NCBI GenBank assembly: GCA_016937975.1
Contig: JAFGVN010000098.1
Span: 1-64,000, forward strand
Direction: 5' to 3'
DNA from: Clostridia bacterium
GTDB lineage: Bacteria > Bacillota > Clostridia > Peptostreptococcales > Acidaminobacteraceae
DNA length: 64,000 nucleotides
How positions within the stretch are numbered: the stretch's first letter is position 1; each line of letters opens with the position of its first letter. The notes under the pieces are model-generated. The model was not told the DNA's origin and did not search any database. It worked only from the letters and a program-made list of their open reading frames with translations. Position numbers and translations under genes: made by a program. This document shows, in pieces, positions 10,605 to 19,577 of the stretch.

Positions 10605-12632
10605 TTAATAGGTTTTAACAAACATCAGAGAAAATGGTAAAATCGTAATTTTAACGCAGCCATCTTGAGTTAAATAAAGTTTTGTTCCTAATCGTTGATA
10701 GCGTCGTATTACATCAGAATCGGGGTGTCCATAATAATTTTTGTTTACACATATCACACCAATTCTAGGATTAAGCATGTCAATAAAGTTTTGAGTTGAT
10801 GAAGAATCCGATCCGTGATGAGGAATTTTTAAAACATCTATTTGGTGTAAGTTGTTTAATTGCTTCTCCACTTCTTCTTCTATATCACCTGTAAATAGGA
10901 GTTTCCTCTCATAGGCTTCTAGCAATAAAACAAGGGATGCATTATTCCCTATTCCAACATCATCATAAAATATAGGTTTTATTTCGAGTTCTCCTATATC
11001 CTCTATTGTTTTCATTTCTTGACCATGTATTAATTTTAAATACGCGTTAGGAAATTGACCCAAAAAAAGAGTGTCATTTATAAAAGGTTCTAGAAATGTT
11101 AACCCACCCACATGGTCTGAATGCTCGTGAGAAATAAAAATATAATCTAGCTTGCTAATACCATTCTTTTTTAGAATATCTTCTATGAGGGGATACTCTG
11201 GGCCTGTATCAATCATCATATTTTTGAATCTATGTTCTATAAGTATAGCATCGCCTTGATTCACATCAAGAAAGTAGATTTCAATTGCATACCACTTATA
11301 AATGACCACCATTGATGCAAAAAGTATGACTATACCTAGAATTTTCATTTTATTTTTAATTTCAAACCAGCATATTATAATAAAGTAGAAAAATACAATT
11401 TGATACAGTGATGGAGAACACACCGTTTTCAAGAAAATATTTTGATGCATAAAATAATTGAACTTCTCGACAAATCCTATGATCAATTCAACCAAAGTGC
11501 TCATAAAAGGTAAAGGAAACAATATTGGTATAAACATCATATAAAACACAACTGTGATTAAAGGTACTGTGATTAAGTTAATCACAAAGCTCAAAATGTG
11601 GAAGGTGTTCTGATGATAAATCACAAGGGGCAATAACATAAGTTGTATACCTAAAGGAAGCCAAATCTCAGATTTAAGCTGTTTTAAATATGGCAATAAA
11701 GTACCTATGCATAATAATGCTATAAAGGAAAATTGAAATCCTGTATGTAAAATTGCATAGGGATTTATGAGCATTACCACAATACCAACACCACTTAAAC
11801 TCGAAAGCAAATCATAAGGTCTGTTAACTTTCAAAGCAAGATCAACACATAAAAACATCATTAATGCTCTCAATGCCGAATAGGGTACACCAACAAGAAT
11901 AACGTAAAATGTAATAATGATATAAGTCATGACCTGTTTGTATTCAAATTTTTTTAATATCAAAAGTAGCGCGCCAATAAACGCCCCAATATGTAACCCG
12001 GATATGGCAAAAACATGACTTACACCGTTTTCTTGAAATATTTTTTTCATATCAGAATCGATTTTTGAAGTGTCTCCTAAAAACAAGCCTTTAATATAAC
12101 CTGAATAATCATCTGAATAAGTACTTTTTATTTCATTTTCTATATGAATATATAGTTTTTGAAATAAAGTATATTTAACTTCTATGGGTATTAACTTTAT
12201 TTCAGACAGATTTAAATTTTGAATAAAACCTAAACTATTCAAATAATCCCTATAAGAAAATGTATTGGGATTTCTATGTTCGTAAGATGTTTTATCCCAC
12301 GAAACCTTATATTTACCTGCTGGCAAACGTCTATCTGTATCATTTCTAATAAAAACTTTCTTCTGATTGAAAGTCATATAATAATTAGACTTATATGCAT
12401 GTAATTCGCCTTGATAATTTCCAGGATTCAAAACTTGTTCAAATATGCTTTTCCTTATAAAAAAACTCATAACTAAGATGAGTAAAATAACTAAAAAAAC
12501 ATATTTTTGTTGACCTTTTATGGTAAGCATCAGAAACATTATAATCGCTATTGCCATCCAGTAGTTTTGATTGATTAACAGGATTGTAATTAATACTAGG
12601 AAAAAAAAGATAACAAGTAAAGGTCTAGACAT
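10605..12632 (-). CDS. comEC: DNA internalization-related competence protein ComEC/Rec2
   Basis: ComEC core (GVSHVFAISGLHIG) plus C-terminal metallo-beta-lactamase domain (FISHEHSDHVGG, KIPHHGSDSS); ORF track start 12677, RBS AGGAGG precedes ATG at 12632. Confidence 0.93.
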   Translation of the reverse strand: MSRPLLVIFFFLVLITILLINQNYWMAIAIIMFLMLTIKGQQKYVFLVILLILVMSFFIRKSIFEQVLNPGNYQGELHAYKSNYYMTFNQKKVFIRNDTDRRLPAGKYKVSWDKTSYEHRNPNTFSYRDYLNSLGFIQNLNLSEIKLIPIEVKYTLFQKLYIHIENEIKSTYSDDYSGYIKGLFLGDTSKIDSDMKKIFQENGVSHVFAISGLHIGAFIGALLLILKKFEYKQVMTYIIITFYVILVGVPYSALRALMMFLCVDLALKVNRPYDLLSSLSGVGIVVMLINPYAILHTGFQFSFIALLCIGTLLPYLKQLKSEIWLPLGIQLMLLPLVIYHQNTFHILSFVINLITVPLITVVFYMMFIPILFPLPFMSTLVELIIGFVEKFNYFMHQNIFLKTVCSPSLYQIVFFYFIIICWFEIKNKMKILGIVILFASMVVIYKWYAIEIYFLDVNQGDAILIEHRFKNMMIDTGPEYPLIEDILKKNGISKLDYIFISHEHSDHVGGLTFLEPFINDTLFLGQFPNAYLKLIHGQEMKTIEDIGELEIKPIFYDDVGIGNNASLVLLLEAYERKLLFTGDIEEEVEKQLNNLHQIDVLKIPHHGSDSSSTQNFIDMLNPRIGVICVNKNYYGHPDSDVIRRYQRLGTKLYLTQDGCVKITILPFSLMFVKTY

Positions 12633-12771
12633 ATATCCTCCTGTTAACAATTTATTCCATAATTTACCAATTGTCAATTCAATTTAATATACGTCCTTAA
12701 AAATCTGAACAACTATTGTAAGCATTCAAGGGTTCTAAAAGGTATTGTTATTATAAAACAAGTCTTAACAA

Positions 12772-12796
12772 AAAAGTAAGGCTATGCCTTACTTTT
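12772..12796 (-). terminator. Intrinsic terminator overlapping 3' end of the YibE/F gene
   Basis: AAAAGTAAGGC-ata-GCCTTACTTTT followed by TT on minus strand. Confidence 0.85.
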
Positions 12797-13891
12797 ACCT
12801 ACATGAAAACGATAATCTTTAATTAATGCGACCGAAATAACTGCTGTTATTGGTATTGTTAATACCAATCCGATGCTGCCTGCAATTGAACGAATGACCT
12901 CAGTAGCTATGACATCTAAATTAATCATTCTAATCAGAGAATCATTGTTTGCCATAAATAAAAGCAACAATGGCAACATACTCCCTGTATAAGCTAAGAT
13001 TAAGGTATTAGACATTGTTCCCATAATATCACGACCGACACGCATACCGGATTTAAAAAGACTTTTCATGGACAATGATGCATTGACATTATGAAGTTCA
13101 TCGATGGAAGAAGCAATTGACATTGCAACGTCCATGATTGCTCCTAAAGCACCTAATAAAATTGCTGAAAATAATAAATGCTGAAAATTAAAAGTAACAC
13201 CTTGCACGTTGAGTAGCATAATCGCTTCATCAGAAGTCATACCTGTCAATTTAACTTGATGACTTATAAAAATTGATAACCCACCTGCAATCATAACACC
13301 AAGAGTAGTCCCTACAATAGCTGCAAAGGATTTTTTTGTTAGACCAGAAATAACAGATACCGTTATAACAGTAATAAATATTGCAACAACAACAGTCACA
13401 AGGACTGCATTATAACCTCTTAACAGTAATGGTAATTCAACCATAAAAATAAAGAAAACCGTTACAAATAAAGTAAAAATTGTTTTTAAGCCTTGTAATC
13501 TACCAACCATTAAAAGAGCAAAGGCAAAAGCTATTAAAAGCCAATAAATATAGGTGTCTCTTACCTCACTTGCAATGTAGTACTCTACAGTACCATCTTG
13601 ATAAGTTTCTACTGATAGTAAAACTTTCTGATGTAACTCGACTTCAATGTCCATTACATATGAATCAGAAAGATAATTCTCTATTAATACAGTTTCACCT
13701 TTATGCTCACCGGTTAAAATCTCTACTGTGACCAATTGGACTTTAGAAATAAAACTTTGTTCTGCATCCTCTTCTTCAATTGCAATGACCTCACCTTTTT
13801 CCATGGTTCTTTCCAACTCATACTCATCGGCAAAGGACAAGTTAGGAAACATAAAAAGCAAAGTTAAAATAATTAATAATATTTTCTTCAT
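12782..13891 (-). CDS. YibE/F family membrane protein
   Basis: Signal peptide, GEHKGETVLIENYL, multiple TM helices, GALGAIMDVAMSIASSIDELH and GRDIMGTMSNTLILAYTGSMLPLLLLF typical of YibE/F. Confidence 0.92.
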   Translation of the reverse strand: MKKILLIILTLLFMFPNLSFADEYELERTMEKGEVIAIEEEDAEQSFISKVQLVTVEILTGEHKGETVLIENYLSDSYVMDIEVELHQKVLLSVETYQDGTVEYYIASEVRDTYIYWLLIAFAFALLMVGRLQGLKTIFTLFVTVFFIFMVELPLLLRGYNAVLVTVVVAIFITVITVSVISGLTKKSFAAIVGTTLGVMIAGGLSIFISHQVKLTGMTSDEAIMLLNVQGVTFNFQHLLFSAILLGALGAIMDVAMSIASSIDELHNVNASLSMKSLFKSGMRVGRDIMGTMSNTLILAYTGSMLPLLLLFMANNDSLIRMINLDVIATEVIRSIAGSIGLVLTIPITAVISVALIKDYRFHVGKSKA

Positions 13892-13947
13892 AGAACACTC
13901 CTTCTGCTTTTATATTTTAACATTATTTCCATGGACTCAAAAGAAAA

Positions 13948-13967
13948 AAATCACCCGTAGGTGATTT
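13948..13967 (-). terminator. Intrinsic terminator
   Basis: AAATCACC-tacg-GGTGATTT followed by T-run on minus strand. Confidence 0.8.
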
Positions 13968-14522
13968 CTAATTTTCTTTGTCGTAAATATTTTCAAATGG
14001 ACCGGAAATAGGCACATAAAATACTAAGGATGCAGCGATACCAAAGCCAACTTGAATGAAGTTTGGAATTACACCAAATGCAGCATAAGCAAGGGCTGTA
14101 TCTCCTCCTAAGTCTTCAATCACAAATGAGCCTAAGATCAAATCTACTAAGAAGTAACCTCCAACCACAACAATACTTGCAATCACAGCATGATAAATTG
14201 TACGAAGTGTTTTATTCATAGATCGCTTATCACCTTTAAGTGATTTATAAGCAATACCAACACCAAATGCCAAAAGACCTTTTACAACAAAAGTGCCTAA
14301 CATGTAAATTGCATAACCACTAGCATAATCTGCTAAAGCTGAGCCAAATGCTGCAGCAACTGCACCATATACAGGTCCTAACAACATACCTGATAACATT
14401 ACTGCCAAATCACCGAAATGCATATAACCCCATCCAAAAGATATTGGGAATTTAATCATCCAAGTTGTAATAAATACTAATGCTGCGAATATACCTGTAA
14501 AAACTATTCTTTTTGTTTTCAT
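13968..14522 (-). CDS. ECF transporter S component
   Basis: MKTKRIVFTGIFAALVFITTWMIKFPI...GYMHFGDLAVMLSGMLLGPVYGAVAAAFGSALADYASGY; RBS GAGGAGGAAGT ahead of ATG 14522 (ORF track start 14561). Confidence 0.88.
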   Translation of the reverse strand: MKTKRIVFTGIFAALVFITTWMIKFPISFGWGYMHFGDLAVMLSGMLLGPVYGAVAAAFGSALADYASGYAIYMLGTFVVKGLLAFGVGIAYKSLKGDKRSMNKTLRTIYHAVIASIVVVGGYFLVDLILGSFVIEDLGGDTALAYAAFGVIPNFIQVGFGIAASLVFYVPISGPFENIYDKEN

Positions 14523-14606
14523 ACTTCCTCCTCGAAATTCACTTTGGGAAAAGCATATCAAGGCTATAAGATTTTGTAAAACAAATTAGGAAGATGTAAT
14601 AAAAAA

Positions 14607-14632
14607 CCATACAATTAAAGAGAATTGTATGG
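14607..14632 (-). terminator. Intrinsic terminator
   Basis: CCATACAATT-ctcttt-AATTGTATGG followed by TTTTTT on minus strand. Confidence 0.85.
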
Positions 14633-14639
14633 CTACAAT

Positions 14640-16037
14640 TTATTTGGTTGATAAAATGTGTATGGCCTTTTGATTTTTTTCCCAAAGCGCCAAGTGGTTC
14701 ATATTCATCGTTGGTAAAACACTAAAATTATTATGATCAATGAACATATACCCTTCATAGGCATCACTTGAAATAATTAATTTTTCATCATCTAAAGTGA
14801 TTAAATAGCCCTCATTGACATAATAATTCACCTTATCTTCAAATACATTGAATGCATTTAAATCCTCATTAACGATAACATCATAAGAATCCTTCATGAT
14901 TCTAAAGACCTGATGTGTTTCAGAATCCTTTGCAAATACAATATAGCTATCATTTAAATTGGATACTTCAACTGTACTATTTAATGTCAGGGCAGGTAAT
15001 TCCAGATTTATTTCTTGAAAACTTTGATCATCAAAATTATAAGTCATTAAACCTTCAATGGAAAATGTATCATTGATTGATCCTATAAAAACACTTACAT
15101 CGTGGTTGTTCCAATAAATTTTTGAGAAAATATCTTTATCCATTTGTGAAGAGTCTAAATATTTAATAGATTTTTTATCTACGTCATAATAGCCAATTCG
15201 CTTTGAAATAAGATCGATACCATCAATAAGATTGTTGGCATATTCGCTTTCTTTTGTATAATAATAGCAAACATATTCATCCTCTGACGACCAAGACAAT
15301 TCAGCCCCATAAACTTCATCAGCATATAATTTCCCTGAATCAGCACCGTATATTGAAAAATAGCTTTCTTCCAAAGCATCTAATCGATATTCTATGGAAA
15401 CATATCCTCCTTTGGGTGATATTTGAATTTGATGATCAAAATTTGCTAAATCAAAATTTTCCAAAGGTATATTTATGGTTCTATAGAAATCTTTCTCAAA
15501 ATTATATGTCACTAAAGTTGTTTTATCATGGTGATAATACAAAATCTTTGTCTTATCATCAGAAACTTTAAAGAGTAATTTACCATTGAAGGTTGCATTC
15601 TCAGCAAGGACATTATAGGTTCCATCTTTTAGTAAGCCAATAGTTGTATCTTTGGTACATAAAGTTCCATAGTCCGGAATCTCCATGACAAAAGTATATG
15701 CACCAAAATCTACAGTATCACTTATCAAACTTTCATAATTCATCAACTCGTTTTTTGTCGTATCAAAGATATAACTACCACTGATGTTATCCATAACACC
15801 TTCTATATATAAAAGTTCATTATCAATCCATTTAATAGAAGTAATTTCACTAAAACTTTGAATGATTATTTCCTGTCCTGAACTCATAATATTCGATTGT
15901 GATAACTCATAAATTTTAACCTCTTTGTCCAAAGTCGTTATTTCTTCATTAAGCGTTTGCTTTATGATGACAATCATAAGCACTAAAACGATAAATAAAA
16001 AAACAGTTTTAGAGATTCGTTTGGTCCATATTTGCAT
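14640..16037 (-). CDS. Membrane-anchored/exported protein of unknown function, beta-propeller-like
   Basis: N-terminal TM MQIWTKRISKTVFLFIVLVLMIVII followed by beta-rich repeats; RBS GCGAGG before ATG 16037; overlaps methyltransferase 3' end by 29 bp. Confidence 0.6.
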   Translation of the reverse strand: MQIWTKRISKTVFLFIVLVLMIVIIKQTLNEEITTLDKEVKIYELSQSNIMSSGQEIIIQSFSEITSIKWIDNELLYIEGVMDNISGSYIFDTTKNELMNYESLISDTVDFGAYTFVMEIPDYGTLCTKDTTIGLLKDGTYNVLAENATFNGKLLFKVSDDKTKILYYHHDKTTLVTYNFEKDFYRTINIPLENFDLANFDHQIQISPKGGYVSIEYRLDALEESYFSIYGADSGKLYADEVYGAELSWSSEDEYVCYYYTKESEYANNLIDGIDLISKRIGYYDVDKKSIKYLDSSQMDKDIFSKIYWNNHDVSVFIGSINDTFSIEGLMTYNFDDQSFQEINLELPALTLNSTVEVSNLNDSYIVFAKDSETHQVFRIMKDSYDVIVNEDLNAFNVFEDKVNYYVNEGYLITLDDEKLIISSDAYEGYMFIDHNNFSVLPTMNMNHLALWEKNQKAIHILSTK

Positions 16038-17922
16038 TGATTCCTCGCTTCTTGTATAACATTTCAATATGTAATATATCCTCTTTATTAAAATTAAATG
16101 CTTGATATATAATTTTGTCAATTAAATCTCGTTCCATACTACAATATCCATTTTTTATCATTTTTTCACTTGCTTCTTCTATGAGCAGTGTTTGTTTTTC
16201 ATCAAATAAGGGAACAGGTATTAAACTTAACGGGCTGGCATACAGTTCTAAATATTGTCCTTTTCTTTTACCACGGTTATACAACCAAAAATATACAAAT
16301 TTTGAATTGAGATATCCAGTTAACAGTTTCAGCGGTCCTTTTGTTATAAAATATACATCTGCACTTGCATAAAAAGGCTGGTCCGTATATGCAAAAGTGT
16401 TGGACATCGCTCTTTGAGGTACAACTATTTTTTCACCTTCAAAAATATCAGGATCTCTATACCACTGCAATGCATACCACTTTCTCTTACCATTTTTGAC
16501 TTCTCTTCTTTCGTCAAGTACAGGTTTAAAAGGAAGCAAATGGTTTGTTTCATCAGTATTAAGAGTTGTATCATCTGTAATGTACAATATATATCGAATG
16601 GTATTACTTTGGATGGTGTACTTCTTAATATCACTATTTTTATAAAATGGTTTTGATTTTTCACTAAGTTCATAATTTAAAACAAAGATGCCATCTTCCT
16701 TATGAATTTGATGTTTCCCTATATTTTCCTTACTCAGTTTAGTGTCTAGCATTTTCTGAGTAACTTTATCAGCTCCTGATACAATACCTTGATTAATTTG
16801 AGCAAAATTGAATAATCTAAATGGTGTAGCCTGAATGACCTTTTCAATGATTTGATAATAGCTTTGATTTTCATATAATAAAATATTATTGGATTCACTA
16901 AAAAGCTTCAAATGGTCCATATGATAAGAAACATCCGTTAAATCTTCTAAAGTGACAACCTTTTGATTTGAAAGGACTTGTATAGAGCATAATCCCTCTT
17001 TTTTACGAGACAAAGAAAAAATTAAGTTATGCATACCCTTTGCTTCAGAAAAAAGTTTAATTTCATCTAAATTAACTAAACGCTTAAAAGATGTTTCTTC
17101 TTTTATATAGGCTCTTAATTTTGAAGCGCCATCTGCAGTAATCCAATAATTAGTTGTAATAAAGGTTAGCAAACCGTCTGTTTTAAGGAGTTTCATTCCC
17201 TTATAGATAAAGAAATAAAAAAGATCCATCTTACCTTCGTAGCCTTTTAAATGCCTATACTTATCAAAAAGTGCCTTATTCCCTTTTTCACCTACATAGG
17301 GGGGATTACCAACAATTAAGTCAAATTTTAAATGCTCATCCATCAACAAGGTATCCATATGAAATAAATGGATATTTTCAACAGGTTCATTGGATTTTAA
17401 GAGTTGTTCAATAAACCATAGTTTACAAACCTTTAAAGTATCCTCATTTATATCATAACCATACAATTGATTTATGATACTTGTAGCATTAACTTTTATG
17501 TCATGTATTTTATTCCATTTCTCAATCAGCTCAAAGGAAGTGTGTAAGAATACGCCTGAACCGCAGCTGATATCAGCGATTTTCATAGAGGATAGAATTT
17601 CTGATACTTCACTAAAGTTTTCAAGGACTTGATCTTCAAGAAACAAAATCCTACAATATTCTTCGCTGAGGAATTTATTCTGAACAAAGTAATCATAAAA
17701 GGACATTCTTACCATAGATTTTGCAAGGCTCTTAGGTGTATAATAACTCCCAGTTAAAACTCGAACTTCATCTTCAATATAGCGATCAAAGTCTTCAAAA
17801 TCAACTTGGACGGAGTCCATCCAACCTTGAAACTCAATGAATTGACCTAGTAAATCCATATCATATGTATACTTTTTTGAAATATAGTTCATTAAATTAT
17901 TAATATAAGAATGCGTATTCAT
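16009..17922 (-). CDS. N6-adenine DNA methyltransferase, Eco57I/TaqI-like, with C-terminal target recognition domain; no nuclease domain evident
   Basis: SAM motif IADISCGSGVFL, catalytic FDLIVGNPPYVGEKGNKALFDKYRHLKGYEGKMDLFYFF, TaqI-like C-terminal specificity region; RBS GGAGAG before ATG 17922. Confidence 0.9.
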   Translation of the reverse strand: MNTHSYINNLMNYISKKYTYDMDLLGQFIEFQGWMDSVQVDFEDFDRYIEDEVRVLTGSYYTPKSLAKSMVRMSFYDYFVQNKFLSEEYCRILFLEDQVLENFSEVSEILSSMKIADISCGSGVFLHTSFELIEKWNKIHDIKVNATSIINQLYGYDINEDTLKVCKLWFIEQLLKSNEPVENIHLFHMDTLLMDEHLKFDLIVGNPPYVGEKGNKALFDKYRHLKGYEGKMDLFYFFIYKGMKLLKTDGLLTFITTNYWITADGASKLRAYIKEETSFKRLVNLDEIKLFSEAKGMHNLIFSLSRKKEGLCSIQVLSNQKVVTLEDLTDVSYHMDHLKLFSESNNILLYENQSYYQIIEKVIQATPFRLFNFAQINQGIVSGADKVTQKMLDTKLSKENIGKHQIHKEDGIFVLNYELSEKSKPFYKNSDIKKYTIQSNTIRYILYITDDTTLNTDETNHLLPFKPVLDERREVKNGKRKWYALQWYRDPDIFEGEKIVVPQRAMSNTFAYTDQPFYASADVYFITKGPLKLLTGYLNSKFVYFWLYNRGKRKGQYLELYASPLSLIPVPLFDEKQTLLIEEASEKMIKNGYCSMERDLIDKIIYQAFNFNKEDILHIEMLYKKRGINANMDQTNL

Positions 17923-17937
17923 GATTCTCTCCAAAAA

Positions 17938-17957
17938 AACCTGACTTTCGTCAGGTT
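17938..17957 (-). terminator. Intrinsic terminator immediately upstream of methyltransferase RBS
   Basis: minus strand AACCTGAC-gaaa-GTCAGGTT followed by T-run, then GGAGAG RBS. Confidence 0.85.
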
Positions 17958-18396
17958 ATTTTATCATCTTTTTATATTTCCCATCAGCGACTTTTGTTAC
18001 GCCATCAATTTTTTGAATGATTACATCAATCAACAAATCAATATCATTTATTGTAACGTCTATACCCTTTTTCTTCAAATATTTCATAATCGTAATTAAA
18101 CGAATATGGTATGAATTCGGATTTTTAAAATAAGGATGTTTTTCAATTAACTTTTGTATGTGTTCTTGATCCACATTGCTAAGATCCATTTGATTTTTAT
18201 TTTCTATTTGTTTCTCAATCACAGACAAATAAGATGTTAACTTCTCCTTATGATCCTCTTCATTAGAAATTAATTCTTTAATATTCTTTATCAGGTCATC
18301 AACGCCAATGGTTTCCGTATTGGCGGAGGACCCGTCATCTGAATTTTCAGGATGATCTGAAAAAACCAGCTTCATTGGTGCTCTCCTCTCTTTCAT
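17956..18396 (-). CDS. Hypothetical protein
   Basis: Intact ORF with GAGAGGAGAGCACC RBS-like sequence near ATG at about 18375; no family recognised. Confidence 0.6.
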   Translation of the reverse strand: MKERRAPMKLVFSDHPENSDDGSSANTETIGVDDLIKNIKELISNEEDHKEKLTSYLSVIEKQIENKNQMDLSNVDQEHIQKLIEKHPYFKNPNSYHIRLITIMKYLKKKGIDVTINDIDLLIDVIIQKIDGVTKVADGKYKKMIK

Positions 18397-18448
18397 AAAC
18401 TAAGTAATAACATTTTCATTTTACTATCATTGACAGTTCATGTCAATT

Positions 18449-19333
18449 CTAAAGCAAATCATCTAAACTTAACATTTCATCTTTAATAAAAACAACTCTA
18501 TCTTCTAGAATTTGACTTACTGTAGATTTCACCATTTCTAGCTGCACTTTTGAAACTGCTTCTATTTCCATTTTGAAGCTTGTAACAACAATTTCAGCCA
18601 ATTGTACATGATCTGAAACCATATGAATTATAGTTTCATCACCATCATTTTCAATAAGTAGAAAATCATCTGTATTTAAAAGTAAATCTAACACTTCATC
18701 ACGATTCTTAAGCGCAAAAGTCGATACATATACTTCAAAACCTTCATCTTCATTTAATTCTGCTTCATAAAAATCTATAATATTGGTTAAATGCAAAATC
18801 AATTGTGATTGACTTTTTACAAACTCTCTAATGTGTACTGGTTGAAATGCTGCACAATAGTTGTTATATTGTGTCATTACACTTTTGCGAATTACATCTT
18901 CCAAACTACTGTCATAAAATTCTGGTACATCGTTCATAATCCAGTAATTCTCCACCGGATAGATTCTAATTTTCATCAAATCATTTTCTTCAAAATACTG
19001 CTCTGTTTGCAACACATAGTCTTCACCTGTGACTACATCCTTCAACACTATTTTTTCATGTTCAATTCTTATTTTATATACGGAGTAACGAGAATTCTTA
19101 ATACTGTTCTTTACAATTAAGTCGCCTTCGATGTCATCAATGAGAGATTTTCCTTGATAAACATAATCATGTATCAACCAATTGTTAAAACCTTGATCCA
19201 TATCCAAGTCCGTTTTCTGATCACCAAAAGGTGCATGATATACTTGTATTGCTTTATTTATGAAAACTTGATTCCTTTCATTTGCGGCATAAATCAATGC
19301 TTCATCAACTAAATTTTCTATTTTTGTATTCAT
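18449..19333 (-). CDS. Hypothetical protein
   Basis: 294-aa intact ORF with RBS; no family recognised; possible NWLIHDYVYQGKSLIDD motif. Confidence 0.65.
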   Translation of the reverse strand: MNTKIENLVDEALIYAANERNQVFINKAIQVYHAPFGDQKTDLDMDQGFNNWLIHDYVYQGKSLIDDIEGDLIVKNSIKNSRYSVYKIRIEHEKIVLKDVVTGEDYVLQTEQYFEENDLMKIRIYPVENYWIMNDVPEFYDSSLEDVIRKSVMTQYNNYCAAFQPVHIREFVKSQSQLILHLTNIIDFYEAELNEDEGFEVYVSTFALKNRDEVLDLLLNTDDFLLIENDGDETIIHMVSDHVQLAEIVVTSFKMEIEAVSKVQLEMVKSTVSQILEDRVVFIKDEMLSLDDLL

Positions 19334-19551
19334 TTTAACACTCCTTGTCTCAATTGAATCCTACTTATAATACCTAAATTTAATTAGGAGTTCAAGATAT
19401 TTTTATTATACACCCACTATCTATACACTCTATTGTAACAAAAAATTCATAACAACTAAAATTTTTACACAAGTTATTAAAATTATCTCCCAAAGTTATT
19501 AAAATTTCCTGACCTTTTAAAAGTAATTATTTTATTTTTCCGTAAAGAGGC

Positions 19552-19557
19552 TATAAT
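19552..19557 (+). promoter_or_regulatory. Probable -10 element of pepF promoter
   Basis: TATAAT perfect match, weak -35; paired direct repeats upstream. Confidence 0.5.
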
Positions 19558-19577
19558 AGGGATATCAAGGAGGTATT

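Noticed and set aside
14523-14600. Possible riboswitch upstream of the ECF transporter S component
   Set aside because: The spacer before the S-component gene is short and shows no recognisable riboswitch motif; substrate remains unassigned.
16009-17922. Type IIG restriction-modification enzyme
   Set aside because: Catalytic MTase motifs start early and no N-terminal PD-(D/E)XK nuclease segment is visible; treated as an orphan methyltransferase instead.
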